A stretch of 64,000 nucleotides of DNA from Calothrix sp. HK-06 (GTDB lineage Bacteria; Cyanobacteriota; Cyanobacteriia; Cyanobacteriales; Nostocaceae): the NCBI RefSeq assembly GCF_001904745.1, contig NZ_MRCD01000011.1, forward strand, positions 84,714 to 148,713, read 5' to 3'. A program made the position numbers and the translations under genes. The notes under the pieces were generated by a model. It did no database searches. It saw nothing but the letters and a program-made list of their open reading frames with translations, and was not told the origin of the DNA. Shown here one piece after another: positions 1 to 9,535 of the stretch (position 1 is the first letter of the stretch; each line of letters starts with the position of its first letter).

Positions 1-1
1 A

Positions 2-718
2 GCCCAAATCCACATGATGGACGATGTAATTGAAAAGCTAGATATCAAAGATGGAGACCATATTTTAGACATTGGATGTGGTTGGGGATCTCTGGCAAAT
101 TATATTCTTGCCAAATTTCCAAAAGCCAAAGTTGTGGGCTTGAATTTAAGTCATGAGCAATGCGAGTATATCCGCCAGAAAATGAAATCTCCTGAGAGCA
201 ACCTTAATTCTGATAGATTTGCCTTGTATGAAGGTGATTTTAATGATGCAAAATTTGATATCAAATTTGATAAAATTGTTTCGCTAGGTGTTTTTGAACA
301 TGTGGGTAATTTAACAAAAGGATTTCAAAAAATAGCTTCTTTTTTGAAGAAGGACGGCAAAGTTTTTATTCACATCATGACAATTCGTACTCCTAATAAC
401 GTATCTAGCGTTTTCACCCACAAATACATTTTTCCTCACGGGCGCTTCTGGAATTATAATGTAATTCCTAGTAAAAATCATCATCTCAAAACAATTAAAA
501 CTTGGTATATCAATGGACGCAATTATTCTAAAACCTACGAAAATTGGCTAAAGAATTTTGACGACAACCAAGCAATAATCAAGAATTTAGATTTTGGCAT
601 TGATTATCCTAAGTTTCGTCGTATGTGGAGATTTTATTTGATATGGTTTTCTCGTAATTTTGCCGCGTCTAATGGCGAATATAATGGCAACGGTCAATAC
701 CTAATGGTTCATGCTTAA
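2..718 (+). CDS. Cyclopropane-fatty-acyl-phospholipid synthase-like methyltransferase (5' end outside window)
   Basis: SAM-dependent methyltransferase of the CFA synthase/mycolic acid methyltransferase family, which adds a methylene or methyl group to unsaturated acyl chains of membrane lipids. The frame is open to the window edge; the first ATG at 14 is internal, because the usual N-terminal region of this family (over 100 residues) is missing. Visible are the SAM-binding glycine motif LDIGCGWGSLA, the adenine-binding region GLNLSHEQ and the post-motif SLGVFEHVG. An acyl desaturase follows 120 bp downstream on the same strand, which fits lipid remodelling. Whether the product is cyclopropanated or methyl-branched cannot be told. 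Confidence 0.85.
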   Translation, partial: AQIHMMDDVIEKLDIKDGDHILDIGCGWGSLANYILAKFPKAKVVGLNLSHEQCEYIRQKMKSPESNLNSDRFALYEGDFNDAKFDIKFDKIVSLGVFEHVGNLTKGFQKIASFLKKDGKVFIHIMTIRTPNNVSSVFTHKYIFPHGRFWNYNVIPSKNHHLKTIKTWYINGRNYSKTYENWLKNFDDNQAIIKNLDFGIDYPKFRRMWRFYLIWFSRNFAASNGEYNGNGQYLMVHA

Positions 719-838
719 TGACTGAACATCTCCCCTGTTCAGATTTGCCTGTATTTGTAGCTCTGCTTGTAAAGAAAAAGCAGATACAAGGGAAGGCTAT
801 ATAAACAATTTGACATTTACCAATAAAACCAAGTAATT

Positions 839-1681
839 ATGAATGATAAAAACATATTACCGATAACTCACCTCCATATTTTTTACTTTGGCACTCACCT
901 ATTAGCGTTGTCTGTCTTCTGGTCAGAATTTAATTGGTTCTTGGTATCGCTTTGTTTGATCAGCTACTTTGTTCGTCAATTCGGAGTTGTGGCAGGATAC
1001 CATCGTTACTTTTCTCATCGATCTTTCAAAACGTCGCGTTGGATGCAGTTCCTCCTAGCTCTTTATGGCTGTCTGTGCGGCCAACGTGGTCCTCTGTGGT
1101 GGGCCCAAACACATCGCCTTCATCATCGCTACTCGGATACACCCGATGACCTTCATTCACCACGTTATCAAGGATTAATTTACTCTCACAGTGGGTGGTT
1201 CTTTAATAAGCGCTTTGCGAAGACCTATTACGACCAAATTCCGGATTTCGCGAAGTTTCCAGAACTCGTATGGCTAGATCAGCGGTTTATCCTGCCGTGG
1301 CTAGTTTTTGGTGCTAGTATGTTTTTCTTCTTTGGATGGGAAGGATTTTTGTGGGGATTTTGCGTCAGCAACGTGATGATTTGGCATACGACTCATTTGA
1401 TTCAGTCAGCTTGTCATTGCCCTAACGGGTACCGACGCTTTGAGACTACAGATGACAGCCGTAACCTTTGGGCTTTTGGTTTGGTATCCCTAGGTGAAGG
1501 ATTTCACAATAACCATCATTACGACCCTAGCTCTGCACGGCACGGATTTGTATGGTGGGAAATTGATATAGCCTGGTACATTTTGAAATGTTTGAATTGG
1601 CTCGGTTTAGTGTGGGACTTGAAAACTCCAAAAAAATGGGAGAAACAACGCTCATTAAACTTAGGGGAACTGGATAAATGA
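839..1681 (+). CDS. Acyl-lipid/acyl-CoA desaturase (delta-9 type)
   Basis: Membrane di-iron fatty acid desaturase, 280 residues, the usual size of cyanobacterial DesC-like enzymes. All three histidine boxes are present: HRYFSHR near residue 56, HRLHHRYSD near 92 and HNNHHYDP near 224. Hydrophobic segments precede box 1 and lie between boxes 2 and 3. It inserts a double bond into a saturated acyl chain. The neighbouring CFA-like methyltransferase needs an unsaturated acyl chain as substrate, so the two may act in sequence. Regiospecificity is inferred from family membership only. Confidence 0.9.
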   Translation: MNDKNILPITHLHIFYFGTHLLALSVFWSEFNWFLVSLCLISYFVRQFGVVAGYHRYFSHRSFKTSRWMQFLLALYGCLCGQRGPLWWAQTHRLHHRYSDTPDDLHSPRYQGLIYSHSGWFFNKRFAKTYYDQIPDFAKFPELVWLDQRFILPWLVFGASMFFFFGWEGFLWGFCVSNVMIWHTTHLIQSACHCPNGYRRFETTDDSRNLWAFGLVSLGEGFHNNHHYDPSSARHGFVWWEIDIAWYILKCLNWLGLVWDLKTPKKWEKQRSLNLGELDK

Positions 1682-1808
1682 TAAAAGCCTGGTAAAACTG
1701 ACGACTAAGATGCTTTGCTAGCAAGAATTGTCACAGCTTTCTGCTAAAAAAGCAGATGGATAAAAATGGATAAAATCTTTACTTTATTTAAGGAACAAAT
1801 TACAAATT

Positions 1809-2597
1809 ATGAATACATTTGTTACAACATGTATAACTGTTGTTTGTGTAGAAAGTATTATGGTCTTGTTACTGATGTCGATACCTCGACTCAGTTTCCT
1901 TAGCAAAACCCTTTCTGAAGCATTCACTAAAGCACCCTTGCTTGATCTAATCATTTCCATCCTAATCTGGATTCCCTGGCTTATTAGTAGCATGGTATCT
2001 GGTTGGGTAGGAATAGCGGGGACTTTGGTTGGGCAGATCATAACTATGCAATTGTGGATTGTTTATCATGAATGGACTTATCGTAATGCTGCACAGGGCC
2101 CAAGAATAGTAAGCTTTCTCAATCAGCGCTTCGGCTGGTGGCGCAACCATCTGGGATTATGGGTAACCGCTATGGCACTGCCAGTGTTTTTTGCCATCCG
2201 TTTAGCGCAAATCTTTGTGTATCCGTTTCTCATATGGTTATTAGGGTTCCCAAATTACAAACATAGCGATTGGATCAATGTCAGTCGTCAGAAGTTTGAA
2301 GGATTGATCGGACACGATCTGATTTGGTGTTTGTACTGTGATTGGATGACTGGCGTGTACTCCCTTGGCGCTGAAATGCTGCGGAATGTAGAATCTTTTT
2401 GGTGTCCTATCCGCTTTTATTACGGCAAGAAGTGTGAAAATTGTCAGATCGATTTTCCAGATATCGAAGGTGGTTGGGTTTCTGCTGACAGTACGATGGC
2501 AGATGTTGTACAAACATTGCAAGAACATATGCCCAGCGATCATAGTTGGTCATGGTTTGGTCATTCAAAGAAGCTACACGGCAAGGAAAATCATTAA
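1809..2597 (+). CDS. Conserved hypothetical integral membrane protein next to lipid genes
   Basis: 262 residues with about four to five hydrophobic segments (about residues 5-25, 45-65, 68-90, 118-150). The C-terminal half is soluble, rich in Trp, Cys and His, with a CENCQ cysteine pair around residue 209. I do not recognise a named family. It follows the desaturase by 127 bp on the same strand, so a role in the same lipid pathway is plausible but inferred only from position. The start is the first ATG after a purine-rich stretch (aaggaac near 1789). Confidence 0.65.
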   Translation: MNTFVTTCITVVCVESIMVLLLMSIPRLSFLSKTLSEAFTKAPLLDLIISILIWIPWLISSMVSGWVGIAGTLVGQIITMQLWIVYHEWTYRNAAQGPRIVSFLNQRFGWWRNHLGLWVTAMALPVFFAIRLAQIFVYPFLIWLLGFPNYKHSDWINVSRQKFEGLIGHDLIWCLYCDWMTGVYSLGAEMLRNVESFWCPIRFYYGKKCENCQIDFPDIEGGWVSADSTMADVVQTLQEHMPSDHSWSWFGHSKKLHGKENH

Positions 2598-2761
2598 CGG
2601 CACTTCCGAGAGTTAGTGATAATACTTCTCAAGAAGCTCTGTTTGTGAGTCAACAATTGCTTCGGTTTGACCTTACCCCACTCAAATTAACATTATGGGT
2701 GGGGACTGCGGTCAACATTTTTGCTAATTTGTGAATGAGCGTTTTAAGAATGTAGTAATTA

Positions 2762-2968
2762 CAGTTCGATTACCGCATCGGCAGGAAAAAACGTCATGCT
2801 TACACAAAATCTTGCAAAAATGGTGCTGTTGTTGGTAATGCACATTGGAAAACCTACACAACATTTATAGATTACAACCCTCAATATTTTTTGGTGGAAG
2901 CAGATAGCGCAGCTAGCAAAAAGATGATTAAACGTGTTTGTTCTTTGTCTGCTTATAAAACCAATTAA
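2762..2968 (+). pseudogene. Open frame without start codon, possible gene remnant
   Basis: A frame of 68 codons runs from a stop to a TAA at 2966-2968. It has no ATG or GTG near its beginning and encodes a basic, protein-like sequence with the patch HWKTYTTFIDYNPQYFLVEAD. No family recognised. The remainder of 2598-3544 holds no convincing gene; a 66-codon TTG-start frame at 3107-3307 reads like protein (VIVITRLEV near its start) but is unsupported. Confidence 0.25.
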
Positions 2969-3544
2969 TAGATTTGCAATAATTAGCCGAGGGCAGAATG
3001 TGGCAGCAAGTGCAAATAACTCTTTTGGGTAGGTGCCTTTTCTCGAAGTCAGAAAATAAACCTCAAATTTAGACTGGTCTTAACTTTCAAATTTTGACCA
3101 AGATTATTGTTTTACGAGAGTGACAAAAGAAAGTTAGTCATCGTCATCACCAGGCTTGAAGTTTCAACAGACTTAGATAATTTGTCAAATAGACAGAAAG
3201 TGCAGATTTATAAGAGGCTGAAAGAACAATGGGAAAATCGTGATGAATGCTATGTTGTAAAAAATTTGAGACTTTGTACTTTACAAACTACAACTAAAAC
3301 AAGTTAATTGAATCAGTGCCTAAACAGAATAGATTAGTAAATGATTTATTTTTTTTGCGTTTAGTGCCTAAAAGTAGTAAAAAAAAACATCTTCTGGAGC
3401 TTTAGCCCGAAAACTTTGCCTAATAATACTTTTAGCAATTCGTCTGATTCGAGCGCGTACAGAAAATCTTTTTCGGTGCGATAACCCCATAACTGGCGGA
3501 CAATAAAAAGATAGAGTTATCTGTTGTAAACGCAGGAAATTAAA

Positions 3545-3829
3545 ATGTCAGACGAAAAGACTTTTACTAAACCCGAAATTGATTCTGCTGCTGAATACCT
3601 TTTAGGTCTTGGTTTTACTCGTCCTCGCAATAGAGAAATTGAAGGTCAAATGCTGTTTACCCGTACTGCAAGAGACGAGAATGTTTCAATAACTGTGATT
3701 ATCCTCTCAAATAACAGCATTAGATACGATATATCTTCTGGAGGAGGCGACGAGGACTATCCTATTGAAACTGGTGAAATCAATTCACTCTCCCAATTGC
3801 GTCTTAAGGTAGCCGAGTTAATTGATTAG
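3545..3829 (+). CDS. Small hypothetical protein
   Basis: 94 residues, acidic overall, no membrane segment or signal peptide. The predicted pattern is helix (residues 8-20), then beta strands (around LFTRTARDENVSITVIIL), ending in a helix (LSQLRLKVAELID). ATG is preceded by the good ribosome-binding site cgcaggaaat about 8 bases upstream. It stands alone. No family recognised. Confidence 0.55.
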   Translation: MSDEKTFTKPEIDSAAEYLLGLGFTRPRNREIEGQMLFTRTARDENVSITVIILSNNSIRYDISSGGGDEDYPIETGEINSLSQLRLKVAELID

Positions 3830-3916
3830 CAATATTACACGTATTTATATATCGGCGCCTCTACATATAAAGCAAGTAAGAAAATAAGGATACAGCACTT
3901 GTTCTTTGTTTCCTAT

Positions 3917-4312
3917 TCAAACTGCTTTTCTAATTTTGGCTGTAATTAAAGGCGCCAATGCTAGCACCAACAACCCAATCGGTAATAAACCACCATGTAG
4001 TATATCGTAATCAGATAATATTCTCTCCCAAGTGTATTGAAAAACAAGGCGCCCTAAAACAATTTCAAACGTGAGAGTAAGACAAAGCCATAAAATACCA
4101 ATGCCAAGCAACTGGTAAATATTAACTGTATGAAGCCAGTGTATAAACAGTGCAGCGATAAACAATATAATAACGGCGCCTGTAAATACTGAAATTTGCC
4201 GTGCGGTAAAATCACCCACCAGTGGCACCAGAAGTAATGTTCGTGCGGCGCCGTGTAATGTTTCTGCGAGTATAATAACAAACCAAATAGCAAGTGCTTT
4301 TAAGTAAATCAT
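3917..4312 (-). CDS. Small integral membrane protein, hypothetical
   Basis: 131 residues with four predicted transmembrane helices (about 5-22, 40-60, 68-92, 112-128), separated by short charged loops. The N-terminal helix contains E16 and H19. It resembles small four-helix inner-membrane proteins of unknown function. No neighbour on the same strand. Start ATG at 4312 is the first in the frame. Confidence 0.55.
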   Translation of the reverse strand: MIYLKALAIWFVIILAETLHGAARTLLLVPLVGDFTARQISVFTGAVIILFIAALFIHWLHTVNIYQLLGIGILWLCLTLTFEIVLGRLVFQYTWERILSDYDILHGGLLPIGLLVLALAPLITAKIRKAV

Positions 4313-4578
4313 TTATCAAACCCTCAATATTTATTACTAATTATGATGTTGAGAGAGATTTTAAGAGCAGTGACGAATTAACTGTATATGGGCGCCTTCA
4401 AAATAGCAGTATTTAGAAAAAAAGTATCATTTATTACCATAAATGCAGGTCATCTACAGAAAAACAAGCGCCTATTATGGAGCTTGAGTAGCAGGTGAAT
4501 CGAAAAGTGCCATAAGCTTGAAAATGTTATTAAATAACGTTAACTATAATATTAAACGCTACGTTGCATCCATTATTT

Positions 4579-4934
4579 ATGGAAGAATATTTTTTACAAG
4601 TAAACGGTTCTAAATTATGGGTTACCGAACAAGGTAGTGGCTTGCCTGTAGTATTAATTAGCGGTGGTCCTGGTTGCTGCGACTACCTCGACCCGTTGCT
4701 GCACTTATTGATGATGTCGCGCGCACAATCAGGGTTGACCCACATGGATGTGGTCGTTCTTCCTCTTCACCCGCGTATGACCTGCAGGCTATAATTGCAG
4801 ACCTGGATAAAATACGCAAAAGACTTGGTATCAAACAATGGGTGCTGCTAGGGCATTCTTGGGGCGCCGATGTAGCGCTTGCTTATGCTCTTAAATATCC
4901 TACTTATACTCGAGTTACGGCTGATTTTACATGA
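4579..4934 (+). pseudogene. Alpha/beta hydrolase (proline iminopeptidase-like) remnant, frameshifted and truncated
   Basis: The first frame carries the oxyanion-hole region of an alpha/beta hydrolase (LISGGPG near 4657). Near 4690 the reading moves to a second frame that continues the same fold: RVDPHGCGRS, then the nucleophile elbow GHSWGAD with its catalytic serine near 4860. The protein then stops about 20 residues after the elbow, so the cap and the Asp/His of the catalytic triad are missing. GGPG together with GHSWG is typical of proline iminopeptidase-like hydrolases. One frameshift plus 3' truncation means it is not functional. Confidence 0.75.
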
Positions 4935-6014
4935 TTTTTTAGATTTGTAGTAGGTGTTGATCAAAGTGGCGCCACAAAACAGGGATGATGGGATTGCCAA
5001 AGTAGAAGAAATCCTTGGTGATGGGATGGGAAGACCTAAAAAGGTTAAATCGGCTAACGCTGCCTGAAACCCTTATTATTTACTTCACTCACAAAAGTTT
5101 TCGATTTACTAAATGTATGTAAATATTACAATGTATTAAAGTTTAGATAATATCAGCCTTTAGACATATACTACCTTGTATAAAAGTTGTTTAAATGGGT
5201 AGTAGAAACTCTTAGTTTAGAATCAAATCGAAAATGAAACATGTAAGTTGATTTTTGAATGATTCTGACTACTATTAATATGCTGGTGTCTGTTATGCGG
5301 TTAGCGGTGAGTGAAGTCTTACGCTTTGATAGCCTGTAAATATTCTCTATTAAGTAAGTCAGTACAATAAAACTAATGTAAGTTTAGTTTTGTAAAGGCT
5401 TTAGGATGTCCTATTTTTGAGGATATTGGGCTATTTTACATTTTCTGATATAGGTTTATTTTTTAACGCCGACTTACTTACTACTATATTTAATAATATT
5501 GCTCCCGCTTGTCTTAAGGCGCTTTTATGAGTATTAAGCGCAGGTAAACTTTTTGTCCAAAGTCCAAATATAGCATTCCTACATCATTCGTGAAAAGTTA
5601 GAATTCCGGTAACTTCTACTAAACCGGGATTCTGGGACTTGCAATTTTTACAACTCATAACGGTTTAGTTCAAAGCTCAAATTGTTATAAATCTCGAATT
5701 TGACCAGACATTTATTTACAACATTGGGAGAACTCTTGTTAAAGGCACCGGAACATGAATTAGTAGCGGCTGCTCAACATTGTACCCTGGACAATTGGCT
5801 CATATCAAGAAGGCGCACATCATGAGGTTTAAACCGCTCCGGTTGATTTTTGCCGTGAGCGCTGCTTTCTTTGGGCAGCTGCTTTCTGGGTAGAGATGTT
5901 GATATAAGAACTTCGTCTGGCGCCAGGTTATTAGTGAAACTTGGGAATTTGCGTCCTTGGTTGGGGATTTAGAAACGAGCGGAAAGGCAAGTACAGGCGC
6001 CTGTAAAAACGCAT
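4935..6014. other. Gene-poor AT-rich stretch
   Basis: No convincing gene in 1.1 kb. A short GTG-start frame at about 4954-5067 (37 codons, basic C-terminus) may be the tail of a lost gene. The rest is AT-rich with stops in all frames, apart from scattered GGCGCC palindromes at its right end. Confidence 0.4.
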
Positions 6015-6309
6015 TTACTCATCACCGTAACGCTCAAGCCGGACGTTATACTCAACTTTCCATCCTTGTAATTCTAAGGGTTTTAATAATTTAGCTACGT
6101 TTTCCTCTGCGACGGCACCTTGTTTTACAGCTTCTCTTAGTACATATTTTTCAGTAAGACCATGAATTTTAAGCGAAACGGGCATACTACGAACTAATTC
6201 TACAACTTTATGATCCAAAAATGGAAGGCGCCCTTCAATTGAATGTGCCATTTCAACACCGTCACCTAACATCCGTAGAAGCTGAGTTACTGTTTGCCGC
6301 GCGGTAAAA
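6015..6309 (-). pseudogene. asnB: Asparagine synthetase (glutamine-hydrolysing) C-terminal remnant
   Basis: The sequence MAHSIEGRLPFLDHKVVELV is the conserved core of the AsnB synthetase domain, followed by a shortened C-terminal tail that includes LREAVKQ. Full AsnB has about 600 residues; only about 95 remain. The frame continues upstream of ATG 6272 for about a dozen codons (QTVTQLLRM), as expected of a decayed gene. The amidotransferase domain and the ATP-binding part are absent. Confidence 0.75.
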
Positions 6310-6489
6310 CTCCAGGCGCCTATTGTAAATATCTAGGTATTTATAAATGTCGGCGCCCCCTAAACGCTTACATCGCTTATCTATTTATTGAGTAAATTTA
6401 TATACATTTTTCCGAAAGACTAGCAATCTAACTTGTAGAACCAATAGAACTAACAGATTGGCTCAAAAAACATTAGTAAGGAAAAAGTT

Positions 6490-6780
6490 ATGTCAGTAGA
6501 AACTCAAGACCGTACATTAAAGCTCCACGACAAAGGTAATGATGTCAAACATCTGCAAGATGATCTGAATATTGTACGCTTTGGTTTTGGTAAAAATAAA
6601 GTTGATGGTGACATTGGTAGTCGTCCTGCATTAACAGTTGATGGTGATTTTGGTTTAAAAACCGAAGCTGAGGTCAAAATTTTCCAACGCGAGAACCATT
6701 TGAATGTGGATGGAATTGTTGGACCGAAAACTTGGCTTCTGCTGCATGAATTAGCAGCAAGCGCAAGAAGAGCCGGCTAA
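6490..6780 (+). CDS. Peptidoglycan-binding domain protein (PG_binding_1)
   Basis: 96 residues forming one PG_binding_1 domain with the usual pattern: LKLHDKGNDVKHLQDDLN, then a DGDFG turn, a helix with VKIFQ, and a closing DGIVGPKTW. An extra loop of about ten residues sits between the first helix and the DGDFG turn. There is no signal peptide, so export or a partner is unclear. ATG follows gtaaggaaaaagtt, a good ribosome-binding site. A two-domain relative lies at 60903-61415 and a fragment at 17857-17938. Confidence 0.85.
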   Translation: MSVETQDRTLKLHDKGNDVKHLQDDLNIVRFGFGKNKVDGDIGSRPALTVDGDFGLKTEAEVKIFQRENHLNVDGIVGPKTWLLLHELAASARRAG

Positions 6781-7006
6781 TGTATGGCATGAATAAACGA
6801 CAGTGCTAGGGTGTCCGCCGAGCGCAAACGAGTGAGGTTTTTTCATCCTGATGTAACGAAAGTGTCTGTGATAGTGGCACTTGTCGTTTGTAAATATTTC
6901 TAAGTGTCGTTTCACAAGTAGGCATAAAAGTAGCGAGGCTGACATCAGCCGCCATGCAGCGGCTGTAACCTTTATCCCAGCAACCTTTCAGGAAAAACTT
7001 TTCACT

Positions 7007-7252
7007 TTAAGCAGTGCTAGGGCAGGTCATTTTCAGCAATAGAATTGGTTCTTCCACTACCTCTTGACCGTTAACATAACCTGTGGTCGGCGTTTCAATC
7101 CGTAGCAGCGTATATTCGCGCCAAGTATCGAGTGTCTGTGCCTGTAGCTCCTGACACAAGCGCCCGTACCCAATCTCCTGAATTAAAATTTGCCTAATTT
7201 CAGCATTGGTTTCGCTTAGAACCCACTTGGCTTTCCACTGATGCGGATGCAA
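7007..7252 (-). pseudogene. DUF6745-like protein, C-terminal fragment
   Basis: 81 residues including WVLSETNAEIRQ, REYTLLRIET and EPILLLKMTCPST. The pattern resembles the C-terminal part of large leucine-rich-repeat/DUF6745-type proteins, where LLKMTCPSTG is typical; the family name is from memory. The frame begins abruptly where an unrelated truncated gene starts on the other strand (7254), and it stops just after the conserved CPST. A related fragment lies at 13230-13391. Confidence 0.5.
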
Positions 7253-7253
7253 C

Positions 7254-7880
7254 GACCAGGAAGATTACCTGCGCGATGTCTCTAAGGGCAAGCGTTGGGG
7301 ATGGACGGCGCTACGACCTGACATCATATTTGGCTTTGCAGTTGGCAACCCCATGAACCTCGGTAACTTGCTTGCCGTTTATGCGAGCCTGTGCAAGGAA
7401 CTAGGCGTACCGTTGCGCTATCCTGCTAGTCCCAAAGCTTACAATATTCTTGCCAATGCTACTGATGCAACTTTACTAGCGAAAGCGATGGAATGGGCAG
7501 CATTGAACGAGACGTGTTATGGCGAAATATTCAACATTACTAATGGCGATGTGTTTCGCTGGAGCCAAGTCTTCCCGCAAATCGCCGAATCCTTTGGCAT
7601 CAAATGCGCCGATCCCCAGACCTTCTCGCTTGTTGAGGCAATGCAGGATAAGGAACCAATTTGGTCTCAGATGGTACAAAAATATGGACTTATACCAAAT
7701 TCTCTAAAAGACCTTGCCAACTGGCCGTTCGGCGCTTTCATCTTCAACGTCGAGAATGATGCTTTTTTCGACGTGAATAAAGCACGGCGGTTTGGTTTCC
7801 ACGAGATGTATCTCGACACCAGCGAGGAAATTGTGAAGCTTTGGAGCTACCTAAAGGAACAAAAGATCGTCCCGATGTGA
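7254..7880 (+). pseudogene. SDR-family (PRISE/epimerase-like) oxidoreductase, N-terminally truncated
   Basis: The frame contains GWTALRPDIIFGFAVGNPMN followed by the C-terminal substrate domain, with FNITNGDVFRWSQVFPQIAE typical of SDR proteins of the progesterone 5-beta-reductase/iridoid synthase-like group. The NAD(P)-binding Rossmann half with its GxxGxxG is missing. Coding similarity begins upstream of the first ATG (7353), immediately at the junction with the opposite-strand fragment, so this is a broken gene rather than a short one. The C-terminus looks intact. Confidence 0.7.
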
Positions 7881-8581
7881 GATTTACATTTGAATATAAT
7901 GAAGATAAGGTTCGGCGCCTTGTTTATAAACCATTATTAAAGTTAGAACAGAAGAAAATACCACAACTTAAAAAACAATGCTTTGTTAAGCGTTCAACTT
8001 CGGACATTAACGGTGCCACAGTTTTCTCAACTTGGGAGTTTACGACTTTAGCAGCGAGTGACACCTGTCAATTTTAAGCGTTGATTTGATGTGAGATGGT
8101 TATTTGTGATGATTGAGTTTACCTAGGTGTTTTTGAATTAGAGTTACCTATTAACGACAGTATCACACCTATTGCTCCAAAAATACCAATCACTGTAATA
8201 TATGTATTTCGTATTTGCTTCCAATTGAGAGGAACTCGTTGTACAAAGTAGTTAGTTGAACGACCAACATTTTTACTCCCCCTGGTGTTCCTCATCAACC
8301 ACGGAATTTGAGGGCAACAGAACCTGTTTATGTACTAGCCGCGCGTAACGACCCAGATCAAAAAGAGAAAGTTGTACCCTATAGCCCAACGTTGGAAAGT
8401 CAGTTTTGTTAAAGTATTTTACCCTGGAATTATCAGTTCTCTGCATAAGTTGAATTTACATAAATCTATTAACCATCAACAAGTAAAAACAATCTTGACC
8501 TTGGATAAAATCAACAACTGAAGTGTTACATAAATTTCAGGTGTAAGAATATATCACCTTTCTTAACATTATTAACTACAA
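7881..8581. other. Intergenic region without recognised gene
   Basis: A weak frame at 7841-8077 overlaps the SDR remnant. Its part after 7880 (RFTFEYNEDKVRRLVYKPLL) could be a scrap of another gene. From 8078 to 8581 I see no coding pattern. The last 60 bases before 8582 are AT-rich and probably hold the promoter of the next gene. Confidence 0.35.
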
Positions 8582-9031
8582 ATGAAACTTAATATTATGA
8601 AGAACAAAGTCATCGCAGCTACACTCGCTTTAAGCACATTTTCGATTGGAACATTTGCCTTTGCTGGTTCGAGTAATGCTCAAAACTCCAGTCCACAAGA
8701 ATCTTCTGCCTATCAAGCGGGACATCACGATAGTTTTAGCGGTTCGACAGCACAGAAAGAAAACAATCCGGGACAAGGCGCTGAATACATTCAACTCATC
8801 GCTGTACTAGCTTTAAGCGGGTTAGCAATTGGAGCATTAGCTTATGTTAGTTCGAGTAATGCTCAAAACTCCAATCAACAAGAATCTTTTGCCTATCAAG
8901 CGGGATATCGCGATGGTTTTTGCGGTTCAACAACACGGAGAGAAAACTATCCGGGACAGGAAACTGAATATATGCGAGGTCATCAGAAGGGTTGGCATGA
9001 TGGACAAGGACAACCAAGAACGACGTTTTAG
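8582..9031 (+). CDS. Secreted hypothetical protein with internal duplication
   Basis: 149 residues. The N-terminus is a signal peptide (hydrophobic stretch to about residue 28, with A-F-A-G before the mature part). The protein then repeats itself: SSNAQNS...QESxAYQAGxxDxFxGST...ENxPGQ occurs at about residues 30-66 and again at about 89-126. Between them a second hydrophobic stretch (LIAVLALSGLAIGALAYV) resembles a copied signal peptide. The tail is Gly/His-rich (RGHQKGWHDGQG). A second in-frame ATG at 8597 is an equally good start. Function unknown. Confidence 0.65.
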   Translation: MKLNIMKNKVIAATLALSTFSIGTFAFAGSSNAQNSSPQESSAYQAGHHDSFSGSTAQKENNPGQGAEYIQLIAVLALSGLAIGALAYVSSSNAQNSNQQESFAYQAGYRDGFCGSTTRRENYPGQETEYMRGHQKGWHDGQGQPRTTF

Positions 9032-9176
9032 CATCAGGGACTTTAAAACTGATAAACGGCGCCTATTCATAAGTACCTAGATGTTTAAGTATCGTGCGTA
9101 TTTATAAGATTGGCGCCATTAATGCTATTAAGCAGCTATTTCTTCTTGATTTTCTTCTGATGAAATAGCTGTCAAC

Positions 9177-9383
9177 TTGATGTTCGTTCTACCTATCTTA
9201 AGGGAAGAATATAGGACACAACCTATTAAACGTAGAGGTTGGGTGTTGGTACATGCGTCTTTATCAAAAGCCAGTGATGAATATTGTTTTTTGATTGATA
9301 TAGTCAGGAATGCTAATAATCTTATAGTTGGCAGACTTTTTATAGTAATTCAAGGTGCCGAAATCATGTATAGTACAAAATAA
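9177..9383 (+). pseudogene. ASCH-like domain remnant
   Basis: A short frame with KRRGWVLVHASLSK, which resembles the strand-loop of ASCH-type RNA-binding domains (often R-G-W...IHAS). The 68-codon frame has no good ribosome-binding site and is shorter than the usual domain (about 100 residues or more). Assignment is tentative. Confidence 0.3.
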
Positions 9384-9535
9384 CTTAACTACTGTACTCT
9401 AATTAAATTGATTAATAATCAAAAGTTTGCAGTTGGCGCCTATTCTTAAAAACGGCGCCTGCTATAGTTTTGTGAGATTATGGTAGTAACTTTTGTGTAA
9501 ACTAAAGTTAATTAGTTTTCTTGGAGTGCAAAGGG

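Noticed and set aside
934..1149. Overlapping frames inside the desaturase, TetR, GH18 and other genes
   Set aside because: They lie fully within clear genes in other frames and have no protein family pattern.
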